A stretch of DNA of 7,050 nucleotides from Acidimicrobiia bacterium. GTDB taxonomy: Bacteria > Actinomycetota > Acidimicrobiia > Spongiisociales > UBA5794. A model generated the notes under the pieces. The model had not been told where the DNA came from. It searched no databases and saw only the letters and a list, made by a program, of their open reading frames with translations. The position numbers and the translations under genes were made by a program. The stretch lies in NCBI GenBank assembly GCA_013003515.1, contig JABDIW010000284.1, forward strand, positions 1 through 7,050, written 5' to 3'. Positions within the stretch are counted from its first letter, which is position 1. The number at the start of each line of letters is the position of its first letter. Of the stretch, positions 1 to 5,551 are shown in pieces.

Positions 1-297
1 TTCCAGGTGTTCCTCGATGCGTTCGTGGCCGGGGGGATCTCGGGTCCCGTCAACCTGTACCGCAACATCGATGCCAACGCTGCGGCCACCGCTCACCTCG
101 CCGATGCACCGGTGACGGTGCCGACGATGATGATGGCCACGGACTCCGACCCGGTGCTCCCGGCCTCACTCGTTGAAGGCATGGATCGATGGGTTCCCGA
201 CCTGAGAACGGAGATCATCGAAGGGTGCGGTCATTGGACCCAACAAGAGAGGCCCGCCGAGGTGGTGGAGCTGCTCCTCGACTTCCTCCGCAAGTGA
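1..297 (+). CDS. Alpha/beta hydrolase, epoxide-hydrolase-like (C-terminal part)
   Basis: This is the last 98 residues of an alpha/beta-hydrolase-fold enzyme; the reading frame is open to base 1, so the start lies outside the window. The visible part holds the end of the lid region (NLYRNID), then a strand and loop with ATDSDPVLP, where the second Asp is in the position of the catalytic acid, and then GCGHWTQQERP, where the His is the catalytic base. The pairing of DPVLP with GHWTQQERP is typical of soluble epoxide hydrolases and their close relatives, which open epoxides to diols through an Asp-linked ester. The nucleophile Asp and the oxyanion region are not visible, so a haloalkane dehalogenase or another relative cannot be excluded. 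The stop at 295-297 is 27 bases from the stop of the convergent ATPase gene. Confidence 0.88.
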   Translation, partial: FQVFLDAFVAGGISGPVNLYRNIDANAAATAHLADAPVTVPTMMMATDSDPVLPASLVEGMDRWVPDLRTEIIEGCGHWTQQERPAEVVELLLDFLRK

Positions 298-312
298 CGC
301 CGCCGGACTAAG

Positions 313-351
313 CGAAGCCGCCGGCTACTCCTCGCCGCGGCGGCGGCTTCG
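313..351. terminator. GC-rich stem-loop between convergent genes, possible bidirectional terminator
   Basis: An 11-base arm CGAAGCCGCCG at 313-323 is perfectly complementary to CGGCGGCTTCG at 341-351, with a 17-base loop. It begins 15 bases after the hydrolase stop and spans the stop codon of the ATPase gene on the other strand. No T-run follows on either strand, so it is not a classical intrinsic terminator. U-tract-less hairpins are thought to work in high-GC actinobacteria, but here function is inferred from position only. Confidence 0.4.
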
Positions 352-2799
352 GTACTCGGACCACGAGCGACTGCTGCGGAACATCTCCCACTGCTCACGG
401 AACTCGCCCCAGCTTCTGGCGGCACGGGGACGTTGTGGCACGGAGCGGATCAGTTCGGGGACCGTTCGCATCCATCCGACCGACCGCAACGTCCCGTACA
501 TCGCCAAACCGGTGATCGCGACGATGCCAACTCCGGCAAGGACGATGACCACCTCGGGGAACTTCAGCTCGAAGAAGCTCCGACCCGTGTTGGTGGCGAT
601 CACCAGGAACAGCGAGAACGCCATCAGTCCGATGAGCCACTTGTGGGCCAGGGTCAGGGGCCGGGCCACGATGGCAAGGGCAAACAATCCGATCGCGGTG
701 AGCACGAGCGTCGCCGCGGTGCGGGACTCCACCAGAGGCACGCCCTCGGCGATCGCGATCTCGTAGACGGCGAACGTCGCTGCCGCCGCGGCGAGACCCG
801 CGGGGAAGGCGAAACTCAACACGCGTTTGATGAATCCGGGCCGGGCTCGGGTCCGGTTGGGCTCCAGAGCCAGCAGGAAGGCCGGGATCCCGATGGTGAT
901 CGACCCCACGAGCGTGAGGTGGCGGGGGAGGAACGGGAAGGGCCGGGCCAGGGCGCCGACCACTATGGCGAGGGCAACGGCGTACACCGTCTTGGTCACG
1001 AACAGGTTGGCGACCCGTTCGATGTTGGCGATGACCCTGCGCCCTTCGCCCACCACGCCCGGCATCGAGTCGAACCTGCCGTCCATCAGCACGAGTTGCG
1101 CCACGGCCCGTGACGCGGGAGAGCCCGATCCAACGGCGATGCCGATGTCGGCATCCTTGAGCGCCAGCACGTCGTTGACGCCGTCGCCAGTCATCGCCAC
1201 CACATGGCCCTTGGCCTGAAGCGCCTTGACCATCTCTCGCTTCTGGTGGGGTGCGACCCGTCCGAAGACGGTGTACTCGTCCATGTAGCGGGCCAGCTCG
1301 TCAGGATCCGAGGGCAGTTGCCGAGCGTCGATCGTGCTCGCCGAGCCCGGGACACCTACCTGACGGGCGATGGCGCCGACCGTTTCGGGGTGGTCGCCAG
1401 AGATGACCTTGGCCTGCACGCCCTGGTCTGCGAAGTAGCGCAAGGTCTCTGCGGCATCGGCCCGGACGGTGTCGCCAAGGGTCACGAGGGCGGCGGGGAC
1501 GAGGGCCGGGGGCAGCGTGTCGCCGCGGAGCCGGGCCGTGGTGTGGGCCAGGGCGAGCACCCGGTGACCTTGCAGTGCCTCATCCTCCGAGAGGTGTCGC
1601 ACCTCGGCGTCTCCGGGGATGACGATCTCGGGAGCGCCGAGTACCCACGTGCCGCCCGGCGAGAAGGTGGCTGCCGCCCATTTCCGATCGGATGAGAACG
1701 GCACGACGTCTTCGGGCTCCCACTCCGATCCGGTTCCGAAGGCGTCGCCGATGGCCAGCATCGTTGCGTTGGGTGCCGGGTCGGCAGCAGCGATCGATGC
1801 CAGGGCCACCTCGGGGTCCGTCCCGTTGCCGAGGGGGATGGTCTTGTGCACGGCGAGTCGGCCCTCGGTGAGGGTCCCGGTCTTGTCGAAGCAGATGACG
1901 TCGACCCGGGCCAGCCCCTCGACGGCAGGAAGCTCCTGGACCAGGACGTTGCGGCGGCCGAGCCGCACCACCCCGACGGCGAATGCGATAGAGGTGAGGA
2001 GCACGAGCCCCTGGGGAACCATCCCCACCCCTCCCGCTACGGCGGCGGCGAGGGCGTCCTTGACGCCATCGGCGGTGCGGAGTTGGCTCCACACCAGCAG
2101 GGCCATCGTGGGGAGGATGATCCAGGAGATCGCCAGCAGGATCCAGTCGATGCCCTCGCGCAGCTCGGAGCGCACCAGCGTGAAGCGCCGAGCCTCTTCG
2201 GCGAGGCGTGATGCATACGCCTCCTGGCCGACCCGCGTGGCTCGATAGCGGCCGGTGCCGGCGGCAACGAAGCTGCCGCTGAGGGCGATCGACCCGGGGC
2301 CCTTGGGGACGGGGTCCGACTCGCCGGTGAGGAGGGCCTCGTTGATCTCCAGCCCGGCACTGGAGAGCACCTCGCCGTCGACGACGAGTTGGTCTCCCGG
2401 GGAGATCTGCAGGACATCGTCGAGCACGACGGCGTCGATCGACACCTGGCGAACCTTGCCGTCGCGCACCACGGTCGCCCGCGGGGCGTTGAGGAGGTTG
2501 AGGCGGTCCAGCGTGCGTTTGGCCCGGAGCTCCTGGATGATGCCAATCGTGGTGTTGACGACGAGGACGATGCCGAAGAGGGCATCGTTGATCGGAGCCA
2601 CGAACAGGATCACAACGAGAAGCGCACCGAGGAGGAGATTGAATCGGGTGACGATGTTCGACCGGAAGATGTCGCCCACCGACCGTGAGGGAGCGGAGGG
2701 AACGTCGTTGACGAGACCCCGGTTCTTGCGATCACGGACTTCGGCCTTGGTGAGTCCGGTGAGGCGGGCGGGAGGTGTGCTGGTCGTCGTGTCCCCCAT
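325..2799 (-). CDS. ctpE: P-type cation-transporting ATPase, CtpE-like
   Basis: This is a complete 824-residue P-type ATPase, an ATP-driven cation pump of the inner membrane. The actuator-domain motif LTGES is at residues 157-161. The TM4 motif is VPQGL (261-265), and the phosphorylation motif DKTGT follows at 305-309, with Asp305 as the phosphorylated residue. The nucleotide domain has LGAPE (387-391). SGDHPET (467-473) replaces the usual TGD, and the hinge TGDGVND is at 537-543. Hydrophobic segments are near 55-90, 217-238, 250-278 and in several spans from 600 to 770. No N-terminal heavy-metal-binding domain is present. The layout and the run VQELPAVEGLARVD before DKTGT match mycobacterial CtpE, which has been linked to calcium transport; the ion here is inferred. 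The frame is open 181 codons further upstream, but the ATG at 2799 is chosen because homology starts after it, TACGCT lies 6 bases before it, and the extension would run antisense through the next gene. The Gln in TM4 (normally PEGL) and an Arg/Trp-rich tail are unusual. Confidence 0.9.
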   Translation of the reverse strand: MGDTTTSTPPARLTGLTKAEVRDRKNRGLVNDVPSAPSRSVGDIFRSNIVTRFNLLLGALLVVILFVAPINDALFGIVLVVNTTIGIIQELRAKRTLDRLNLLNAPRATVVRDGKVRQVSIDAVVLDDVLQISPGDQLVVDGEVLSSAGLEINEALLTGESDPVPKGPGSIALSGSFVAAGTGRYRATRVGQEAYASRLAEEARRFTLVRSELREGIDWILLAISWIILPTMALLVWSQLRTADGVKDALAAAVAGGVGMVPQGLVLLTSIAFAVGVVRLGRRNVLVQELPAVEGLARVDVICFDKTGTLTEGRLAVHKTIPLGNGTDPEVALASIAAADPAPNATMLAIGDAFGTGSEWEPEDVVPFSSDRKWAAATFSPGGTWVLGAPEIVIPGDAEVRHLSEDEALQGHRVLALAHTTARLRGDTLPPALVPAALVTLGDTVRADAAETLRYFADQGVQAKVISGDHPETVGAIARQVGVPGSASTIDARQLPSDPDELARYMDEYTVFGRVAPHQKREMVKALQAKGHVVAMTGDGVNDVLALKDADIGIAVGSGSPASRAVAQLVLMDGRFDSMPGVVGEGRRVIANIERVANLFVTKTVYAVALAIVVGALARPFPFLPRHLTLVGSITIGIPAFLLALEPNRTRARPGFIKRVLSFAFPAGLAAAAATFAVYEIAIAEGVPLVESRTAATLVLTAIGLFALAIVARPLTLAHKWLIGLMAFSLFLVIATNTGRSFFELKFPEVVIVLAGVGIVAITGLAMYGTLRSVGWMRTVPELIRSVPQRPRAARSWGEFREQWEMFRSSRSWSEYRSRRRGEE

Positions 2800-2805
2800 G
2801 GAGTC

Positions 2806-2811
2806 AGCGTA
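2806..2811 (-). promoter_or_regulatory. -10-like box for a leaderless ATPase transcript
   Basis: On the - strand TACGCT lies 6 bases before the ATG of the ATPase, with no Shine-Dalgarno between. A TAnnnT box at this distance is the usual sign of a leaderless mRNA in actinobacteria. No convincing -35 is seen. If the transcript starts at the ATG, the palindrome at 2840-2855 sits around -41 to -56. Confidence 0.5.
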
Positions 2812-2839
2812 CCGGTTGGCGCCGACCGTGCCATCGTGA

Positions 2840-2855
2840 ATTACACTGGTGTAAT
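2840..2855. promoter_or_regulatory. Perfect palindrome ATTACACTGGTGTAAT, candidate operator
   Basis: Two 7-base arms, ATTACAC and GTGTAAT, flank a TG centre in the divergent intergenic region. The site is AT-rich against a GC-rich background, which makes chance less likely. It contains TACACT (2842-2847), a fair -10 for the + strand gene whose Shine-Dalgarno follows at 2862, so a bound protein would be expected to block that promoter. Size and symmetry suit a dimeric TetR-, MarR- or ArsR-type regulator, but I cannot name the factor and no regulator gene is nearby. Confidence 0.55.
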
Positions 2856-2861
2856 CCACAC

Positions 2862-2869
2862 GGGAGGAG
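2862..2869 (+). promoter_or_regulatory. Strong Shine-Dalgarno deciding the start at 2875
   Basis: GGGAGGAG lies 5 bases before the ATG at 2875. An in-frame GTG at 2836 would start inside or before the palindrome and has no such site, so the ATG is preferred. This is the best ribosome binding site in the window; the two following genes have none. Confidence 0.75.
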
Positions 2870-2874
2870 TGCCG

Positions 2875-3255
2875 ATGGCGGTCGCCGTCCATCCACAACA
2901 GTCGATAGCACTGGACGTTTCGCAGGCTGCCGCGTCGATCTTCGCCAGGTCCGGAGATCTGGTGGCAGAGATCCCGGTCGGGAGGATCCTCGGCAGCGTC
3001 ACCGGCGAGATGCTGTCCGTGCGCGCCGTCGCCGTCGCCGATGCGCGCCACGTCGAGGTCATCGCCGATGGTGACTTCGATCCGGTCCGCACCTGCGTCC
3101 ACCAGCTCGTCGCTGATGGGTGGAGCGTGACCGTGCTCGTCGACCTCACCCGGCTCGGTGAAGCCCACGGTGAGCTGCGCCGCACCGGTTGCACGATCCA
3201 ACCGTGGTGGGAAGCGGACGAAGAGATCGTCTTCGGCGCCGTCGAAACGCCCTAG
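2875..3255 (+). CDS. Small hypothetical protein, 126 aa
   Basis: I do not recognise this protein. It has a strong Shine-Dalgarno (GGGAGGAG) and codon use like its neighbours, so it is probably a real gene. The 126 residues start MAVAVHPQQ and have no signal peptide or membrane span. The middle has alternating hydrophobic strands (AVAVADARHVEVIAD), and the C-terminal half reads as strand-helix-strand: WSVTVLVDL, then LTRLGEAHGELRR, then TGCTIQPWW, followed by an acidic WEADEEIVFG. This suggests a small alpha/beta cytosolic domain. It has one cysteine in the middle (RTCVHQ) and one near the end (TGCTI). It is divergent from the ATPase, shares its intergenic palindrome, and ends 10 bases before the HAD gene. 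Function is unknown; a regulatory or accessory link to the ATPase is only a guess from position. Confidence 0.7.
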   Translation: MAVAVHPQQSIALDVSQAAASIFARSGDLVAEIPVGRILGSVTGEMLSVRAVAVADARHVEVIADGDFDPVRTCVHQLVADGWSVTVLVDLTRLGEAHGELRRTGCTIQPWWEADEEIVFGAVETP

Positions 3256-3258
3256 GTT
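3253..3258 (+). promoter_or_regulatory. -10-like box for a leaderless HAD transcript
   Basis: TAGGTT ends 7 bases before the HAD gene's ATG at 3266 and no Shine-Dalgarno is present. The first three bases are also the TAG stop of the preceding small gene. The stretch TAGGTTTCTCCTCATG is close to TACGTTCCCGCTCATG before the SDR gene. No clear -35 is visible. Confidence 0.5.
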
Positions 3259-3265
3259 TCTCCTC

Positions 3266-4216
3266 ATGCCGGTTCCGCTGCACACGCAGACGGTCGTCGC
3301 ATTCATCTGGGACTTCGACCGCACGCTGATCCCGGGGAACATGCAGGCCCCGATCTTCGAGGAGTACGGCGTCGATCCGTCCTCGTTCTGGGGTGAGGTC
3401 GACGGCCTCGTCGAGGCGTATGCGCGCCAGGGAGAGGTCGTCCAGCGCGATCTCGCCTATCTCGTCCACCTTCTCACGTATGTCGAGAGCGGTGTCTTCG
3501 AAGGCCTCACCAACGCCAAGCTCGCCGAGCTGGGAGCTCGCCTCGAGCCCAATCCCGGGATGCCCGAGTTCATGGAGGCAACTCGCCGCCGGGTGGCCGA
3601 AGTCCCCGAGTTCGTTCACGAGGGGATCACGGTCGAGCACTACGTGGTGTCGACCGGGCTGCGCCCGATGATCGAGGGGAGCGTGTTCGCTTCCCACATC
3701 GACGGGATCTGGGCCAACAGCCTCATCGAGCGGCCCGTTCCCCAGGGCTACATCGAACAGATGCCGGTGGAGGAGCCCCCGAGCGCAGTGACCCGCCTCG
3801 GATACGTCACCGACAACACGGCGAAGACGCGGGCGATCTTCGAGATCAACAAGGGCGTCAACAAGAACCCGTCGGTGGACGTGAACGCCCGCATGTCCGA
3901 GGCGCAACGGCGGGTGCCTCTCGAAAACATGGTCTACATCGCCGACGGCCCATCCGATGTCCCGTGTTTCGCCATCCTCAACAAGAACGGCGGCAAGACG
4001 CTGGGGGTCTACGTCACCGAGCCCCGCAACAACTTCCGCCAGGTCAAACAGTTGCAGGAGCAGGGGAGGATCCAGGGCCTCGCCGAGGCCGACTTCCGGG
4101 AGGGCTCGGCCGCCTACCTGTGGTTGATGGATTCACTGGAACAGATCGGGTACGAGATCGTCGAGAACCGGCGCCAGGCGTTCCGGGAGATCCAGAACCC
4201 ACCGGGCCACGTCTAG
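3266..4216 (+). CDS. HAD-superfamily phosphatase
   Basis: This 316-residue protein is a haloacid-dehalogenase-superfamily hydrolase, expected to cleave a phosphate ester with Mg2+ in the cytosol. Motif I is DFDRT (residues 16-20), with Asp16 as nucleophile and Asp18 as general acid/base. Motif II is the Ser of VVSTG (129). A Lys for motif III is likely in DNTAKTRAIFEINKGVN (183-199). Motif IV is ADGPSD (226-231), with Asp227 and Asp231 as Mg2+ ligands. A helical cap (about 24-120) separates motifs I and II, the phosphoserine-phosphatase-like arrangement. The run from DNTAKTRAIFEINKGVN to YIADGPSDVP is typical of a widespread bacterial HAD subfamily of about this length whose substrate I do not know. 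The ATG at 3266 is chosen because motif I normally lies close to the N-terminus and upstream starts would overlap the previous gene. It appears leaderless. Confidence 0.9.
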   Translation: MPVPLHTQTVVAFIWDFDRTLIPGNMQAPIFEEYGVDPSSFWGEVDGLVEAYARQGEVVQRDLAYLVHLLTYVESGVFEGLTNAKLAELGARLEPNPGMPEFMEATRRRVAEVPEFVHEGITVEHYVVSTGLRPMIEGSVFASHIDGIWANSLIERPVPQGYIEQMPVEEPPSAVTRLGYVTDNTAKTRAIFEINKGVNKNPSVDVNARMSEAQRRVPLENMVYIADGPSDVPCFAILNKNGGKTLGVYVTEPRNNFRQVKQLQEQGRIQGLAEADFREGSAAYLWLMDSLEQIGYEIVENRRQAFREIQNPPGHV

Positions 4217-4227
4217 CCAGCATCCGC

Positions 4228-4254
4228 CTCGGGTGAAGGGCCGAAAGCCCGGAG
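4228..4254 (+). terminator. Hairpin after the HAD gene, possible weak terminator
   Basis: GGGC (4238-4241) and GCCC (4247-4250) can form a short stem with loop CGAAA. An alternative pairs CTC-GGG (4228-4233) with CCC-G-GAG (4248-4254) around one bulged G and uses the same CCC. It lies 12 bases after the HAD stop and has no T-run. The structure is visible; a terminator role is inferred from position. Confidence 0.3.
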
Positions 4255-4274
4255 CCATCTGCGGCACGAGTTGA

Positions 4275-4280
4275 TACGTT
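4275..4280 (+). promoter_or_regulatory. -10-like box for a leaderless SDR transcript
   Basis: TACGTT, within GATACGTT, ends 7 bases before the SDR gene's ATG at 4288, with no Shine-Dalgarno. The spacing is that of a leaderless start, and the context resembles that of the HAD gene. It suggests that the SDR gene has its own promoter rather than only reading through from the HAD gene. No convincing -35 is seen. Confidence 0.55.
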
Positions 4281-4287
4281 CCCGCTC

Positions 4288-5058
4288 ATGGACATCTCAC
4301 ACTCTCGTTCCGTTGTCACTGGTGGCGCCTCCGGTCTGGGGCTCTCGGCCGTGGAGCGTCTCGTCGCCGGTGGAAGCCGTGTCGCCATCTTCGACCTACC
4401 GACGTCACCGGGCGAGGAGCAGGCCGATCGCCTCGGCGACCAGGTCATGTTCGTCCCCGTGGATGTGACCGACACTGAAGCTGTGGCCGGGGCCGTCGCC
4501 CAGGTCGCCGAGGCCTTCGGTGGCATCGACGTGAACGTGAACTGCGCCGGTATCGCGCCTGCATCGCGCCTCATCGGACGCGACGGAGATCCGTTTCCCC
4601 TCGACCTGTTCACGGCTGTCGTATCCGTGAACCTGATCGGGACATTCGATGTGCTCCGCCGCTGTGCGGTGGTGATGGCCGACAACGAACCGGGTGTCGA
4701 TGGCGAACGGGGCGTGATCGTCAACGTCGCCTCGGTCGCCGCCTACGAGGGGCAGATCGGCCAGGCCGCCTACTCGGCATCGAAGGGCGGCATCGTCGGG
4801 ATGATGCTGCCGATCGCCCGTGATCTCGCCTCGAGAGGCATCCGGGTCAACACGGTTGCGCCGGGGATCATGGAGACCCCGCTGCTGGCGGGGGCCTCCG
4901 ATGAGGTCAAGGCCAGCCTGGCGGCCGTCTCGGTGTTCCCGAAGCGCCTTGGCTTGCCAGAGGATTTCTCGGCGTTGGTCATTCATCTCGTCGAGAACGT
5001 GTTCATCAACGGCGAGACGGTGCGGTTGGACGCCGCCGGTAGGCTGGGGCCGCGTTAG
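4288..5058 (+). CDS. Short-chain dehydrogenase, HSD17B10-type 3-hydroxyacyl-CoA dehydrogenase
   Basis: This 256-residue protein is a classical short-chain dehydrogenase/reductase with a Rossmann fold. The cofactor motif TGGASGLG is at 11-18. Asp36 at the end of the second strand favours NAD over NADP, and VDVTD follows at 58-62. NCAG (85-88) replaces the usual NNAG. The catalytic residues are Asn115, Ser149, Tyr162 and Lys166, and APG is at 191-193. The stretch from VNLIGTFDVLR through NEPGVDGERGVIVN and VAAYEGQIGQAAYSASKGGIVGM (read in parts) to ENVFINGETVRLD closely follows the 17-beta-HSD type 10 / short-chain 3-hydroxyacyl-CoA dehydrogenase family. These oxidise 3-hydroxyacyl-CoA or 2-methyl-3-hydroxybutyryl-CoA in fatty-acid and isoleucine breakdown. 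The subfamily call is by recalled similarity; the exact substrate is inferred. No thiolase or hydratase gene is nearby in this window. Confidence 0.92.
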   Translation: MDISHSRSVVTGGASGLGLSAVERLVAGGSRVAIFDLPTSPGEEQADRLGDQVMFVPVDVTDTEAVAGAVAQVAEAFGGIDVNVNCAGIAPASRLIGRDGDPFPLDLFTAVVSVNLIGTFDVLRRCAVVMADNEPGVDGERGVIVNVASVAAYEGQIGQAAYSASKGGIVGMMLPIARDLASRGIRVNTVAPGIMETPLLAGASDEVKASLAAVSVFPKRLGLPEDFSALVIHLVENVFINGETVRLDAAGRLGPR

Positions 5059-5066
5059 GCGGAATG

Positions 5067-5105
5067 GAGCGGGCGAATTGTTGTTGTACTGCAGGTTCGC
5101 CCCTC
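5067..5105 (+). terminator. Stem-loop between the SDR and thioredoxin-like genes
   Basis: GAG-C-GGGCGAA (5067-5077) pairs with TTCGCCC-CTC (5096-5105), giving ten base pairs with one bulged C and an 18-base loop rich in TTG repeats. It starts 8 bases after the SDR stop and ends 19 bases before the next ATG. No T-run follows. It could be an SDR terminator, a processing site or a leader structure of the thioredoxin-like mRNA; the sequence does not decide. Confidence 0.4.
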
Positions 5106-5124
5106 GACGACCGATGAGGCCCGG

Positions 5125-5550
5125 ATGGGAATCTTCAACAAGAAACAAAAAGCCGTCAAGATCCACACGCTCGCCGAACTCGAGCCGATGATCGAGACCG
5201 GCAAGCCGATCCTTCTGGACTTCTTCCAGATCGGCTGTGCGCCGTGCCAGGTGATGGACGGAATCATGAACGAGCTCGCTCGGGAATACGGAGATTCCGC
5301 CCACGTCGTGAAAGTGGACGTGGCCAAGGTCGCCGGCGCCGCCCAGACGTTCCAGGTGAGGTCGACGCCCACCTTCGTTCTGCTCTCCAAAGCCGAAGCC
5401 AAGGTGTCCAAGAAGGCCCGCAAGCGGGGCGTCACCGAGAAGCCCAACGCGGGGAAGATGTCGGCCCGCTGGCGTACGTCCGGGCTGGTCAAGAAGGACC
5501 AGCTGCAGCGGATGCTCGAGTCCAACGGGGCCGAGCGGGTCTCGGTCTAG
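5125..5550 (+). CDS. Thioredoxin-like protein with CAPC motif and basic insertion
   Basis: This 141-residue protein has a thioredoxin fold and probably exchanges thiols and disulfides in the cytosol; no signal peptide is seen. The active site is IGCAPCQ, with cysteines at 38 and 41, replacing the usual WCGPC: the Trp is Gly and the inner Gly is Ala. The cis-proline motif is STPTF (80-84, Pro82). After strand 4, where thioredoxins normally have a short turn, there are about 28 residues (88-115) rich in Lys and Arg, before the final helix KKDQLQRMLESN. The ATG at 5125 follows a weak GAGG at 5116-5119. The N-terminus GIFNKKQKAVKI is also basic. It lies downstream of the SDR gene with a stem-loop between. 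A general thioredoxin role or a specialised thiol protein that binds an acidic partner are both possible. Confidence 0.85.
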   Translation: MGIFNKKQKAVKIHTLAELEPMIETGKPILLDFFQIGCAPCQVMDGIMNELAREYGDSAHVVKVDVAKVAGAAQTFQVRSTPTFVLLSKAEAKVSKKARKRGVTEKPNAGKMSARWRTSGLVKKDQLQRMLESNGAERVSV

Positions 5551-5551
5551 C

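Noticed and set aside
433..1113. A 226-codon + strand open frame opposite the ATPase
   Set aside because: Its composition (Gly, Arg, His, Asp, Glu rich, no hydrophobic core) is that of a GC-rich shadow of the ATPase gene, which is supported by all family motifs.
2836..2874. GTG at 2836 as the start of the small hypothetical gene
   Set aside because: It would place the palindrome and the strong Shine-Dalgarno inside the coding region; the ATG at 2875 is ideally spaced from GGGAGGAG.
2800..3342. Upstream extension of the ATPase frame to a 1005-residue protein
   Set aside because: The extra 181 residues run antisense through the small + strand gene, resemble no P-type ATPase N-terminus, and the ATG at 2799 has a -10-like box at the leaderless distance. 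Long open antisense frames are expected in GC-rich DNA.
3146..3907. A 253-codon - strand open frame opposite the HAD gene
   Set aside because: It is a shadow of a gene with clear HAD motifs and shows no recognisable domain itself.
4217..4287. A riboswitch before the SDR gene
   Set aside because: The gap is only 71 bases, shows just a short hairpin, matches no riboswitch core I know, and the SDR gene seems to have a leaderless promoter right at its start.
2875..5550. A single + strand operon forming a new pathway
   Set aside because: The HAD and SDR genes seem to have their own promoters, stem-loops separate several genes, and the products have no evident shared substrate.
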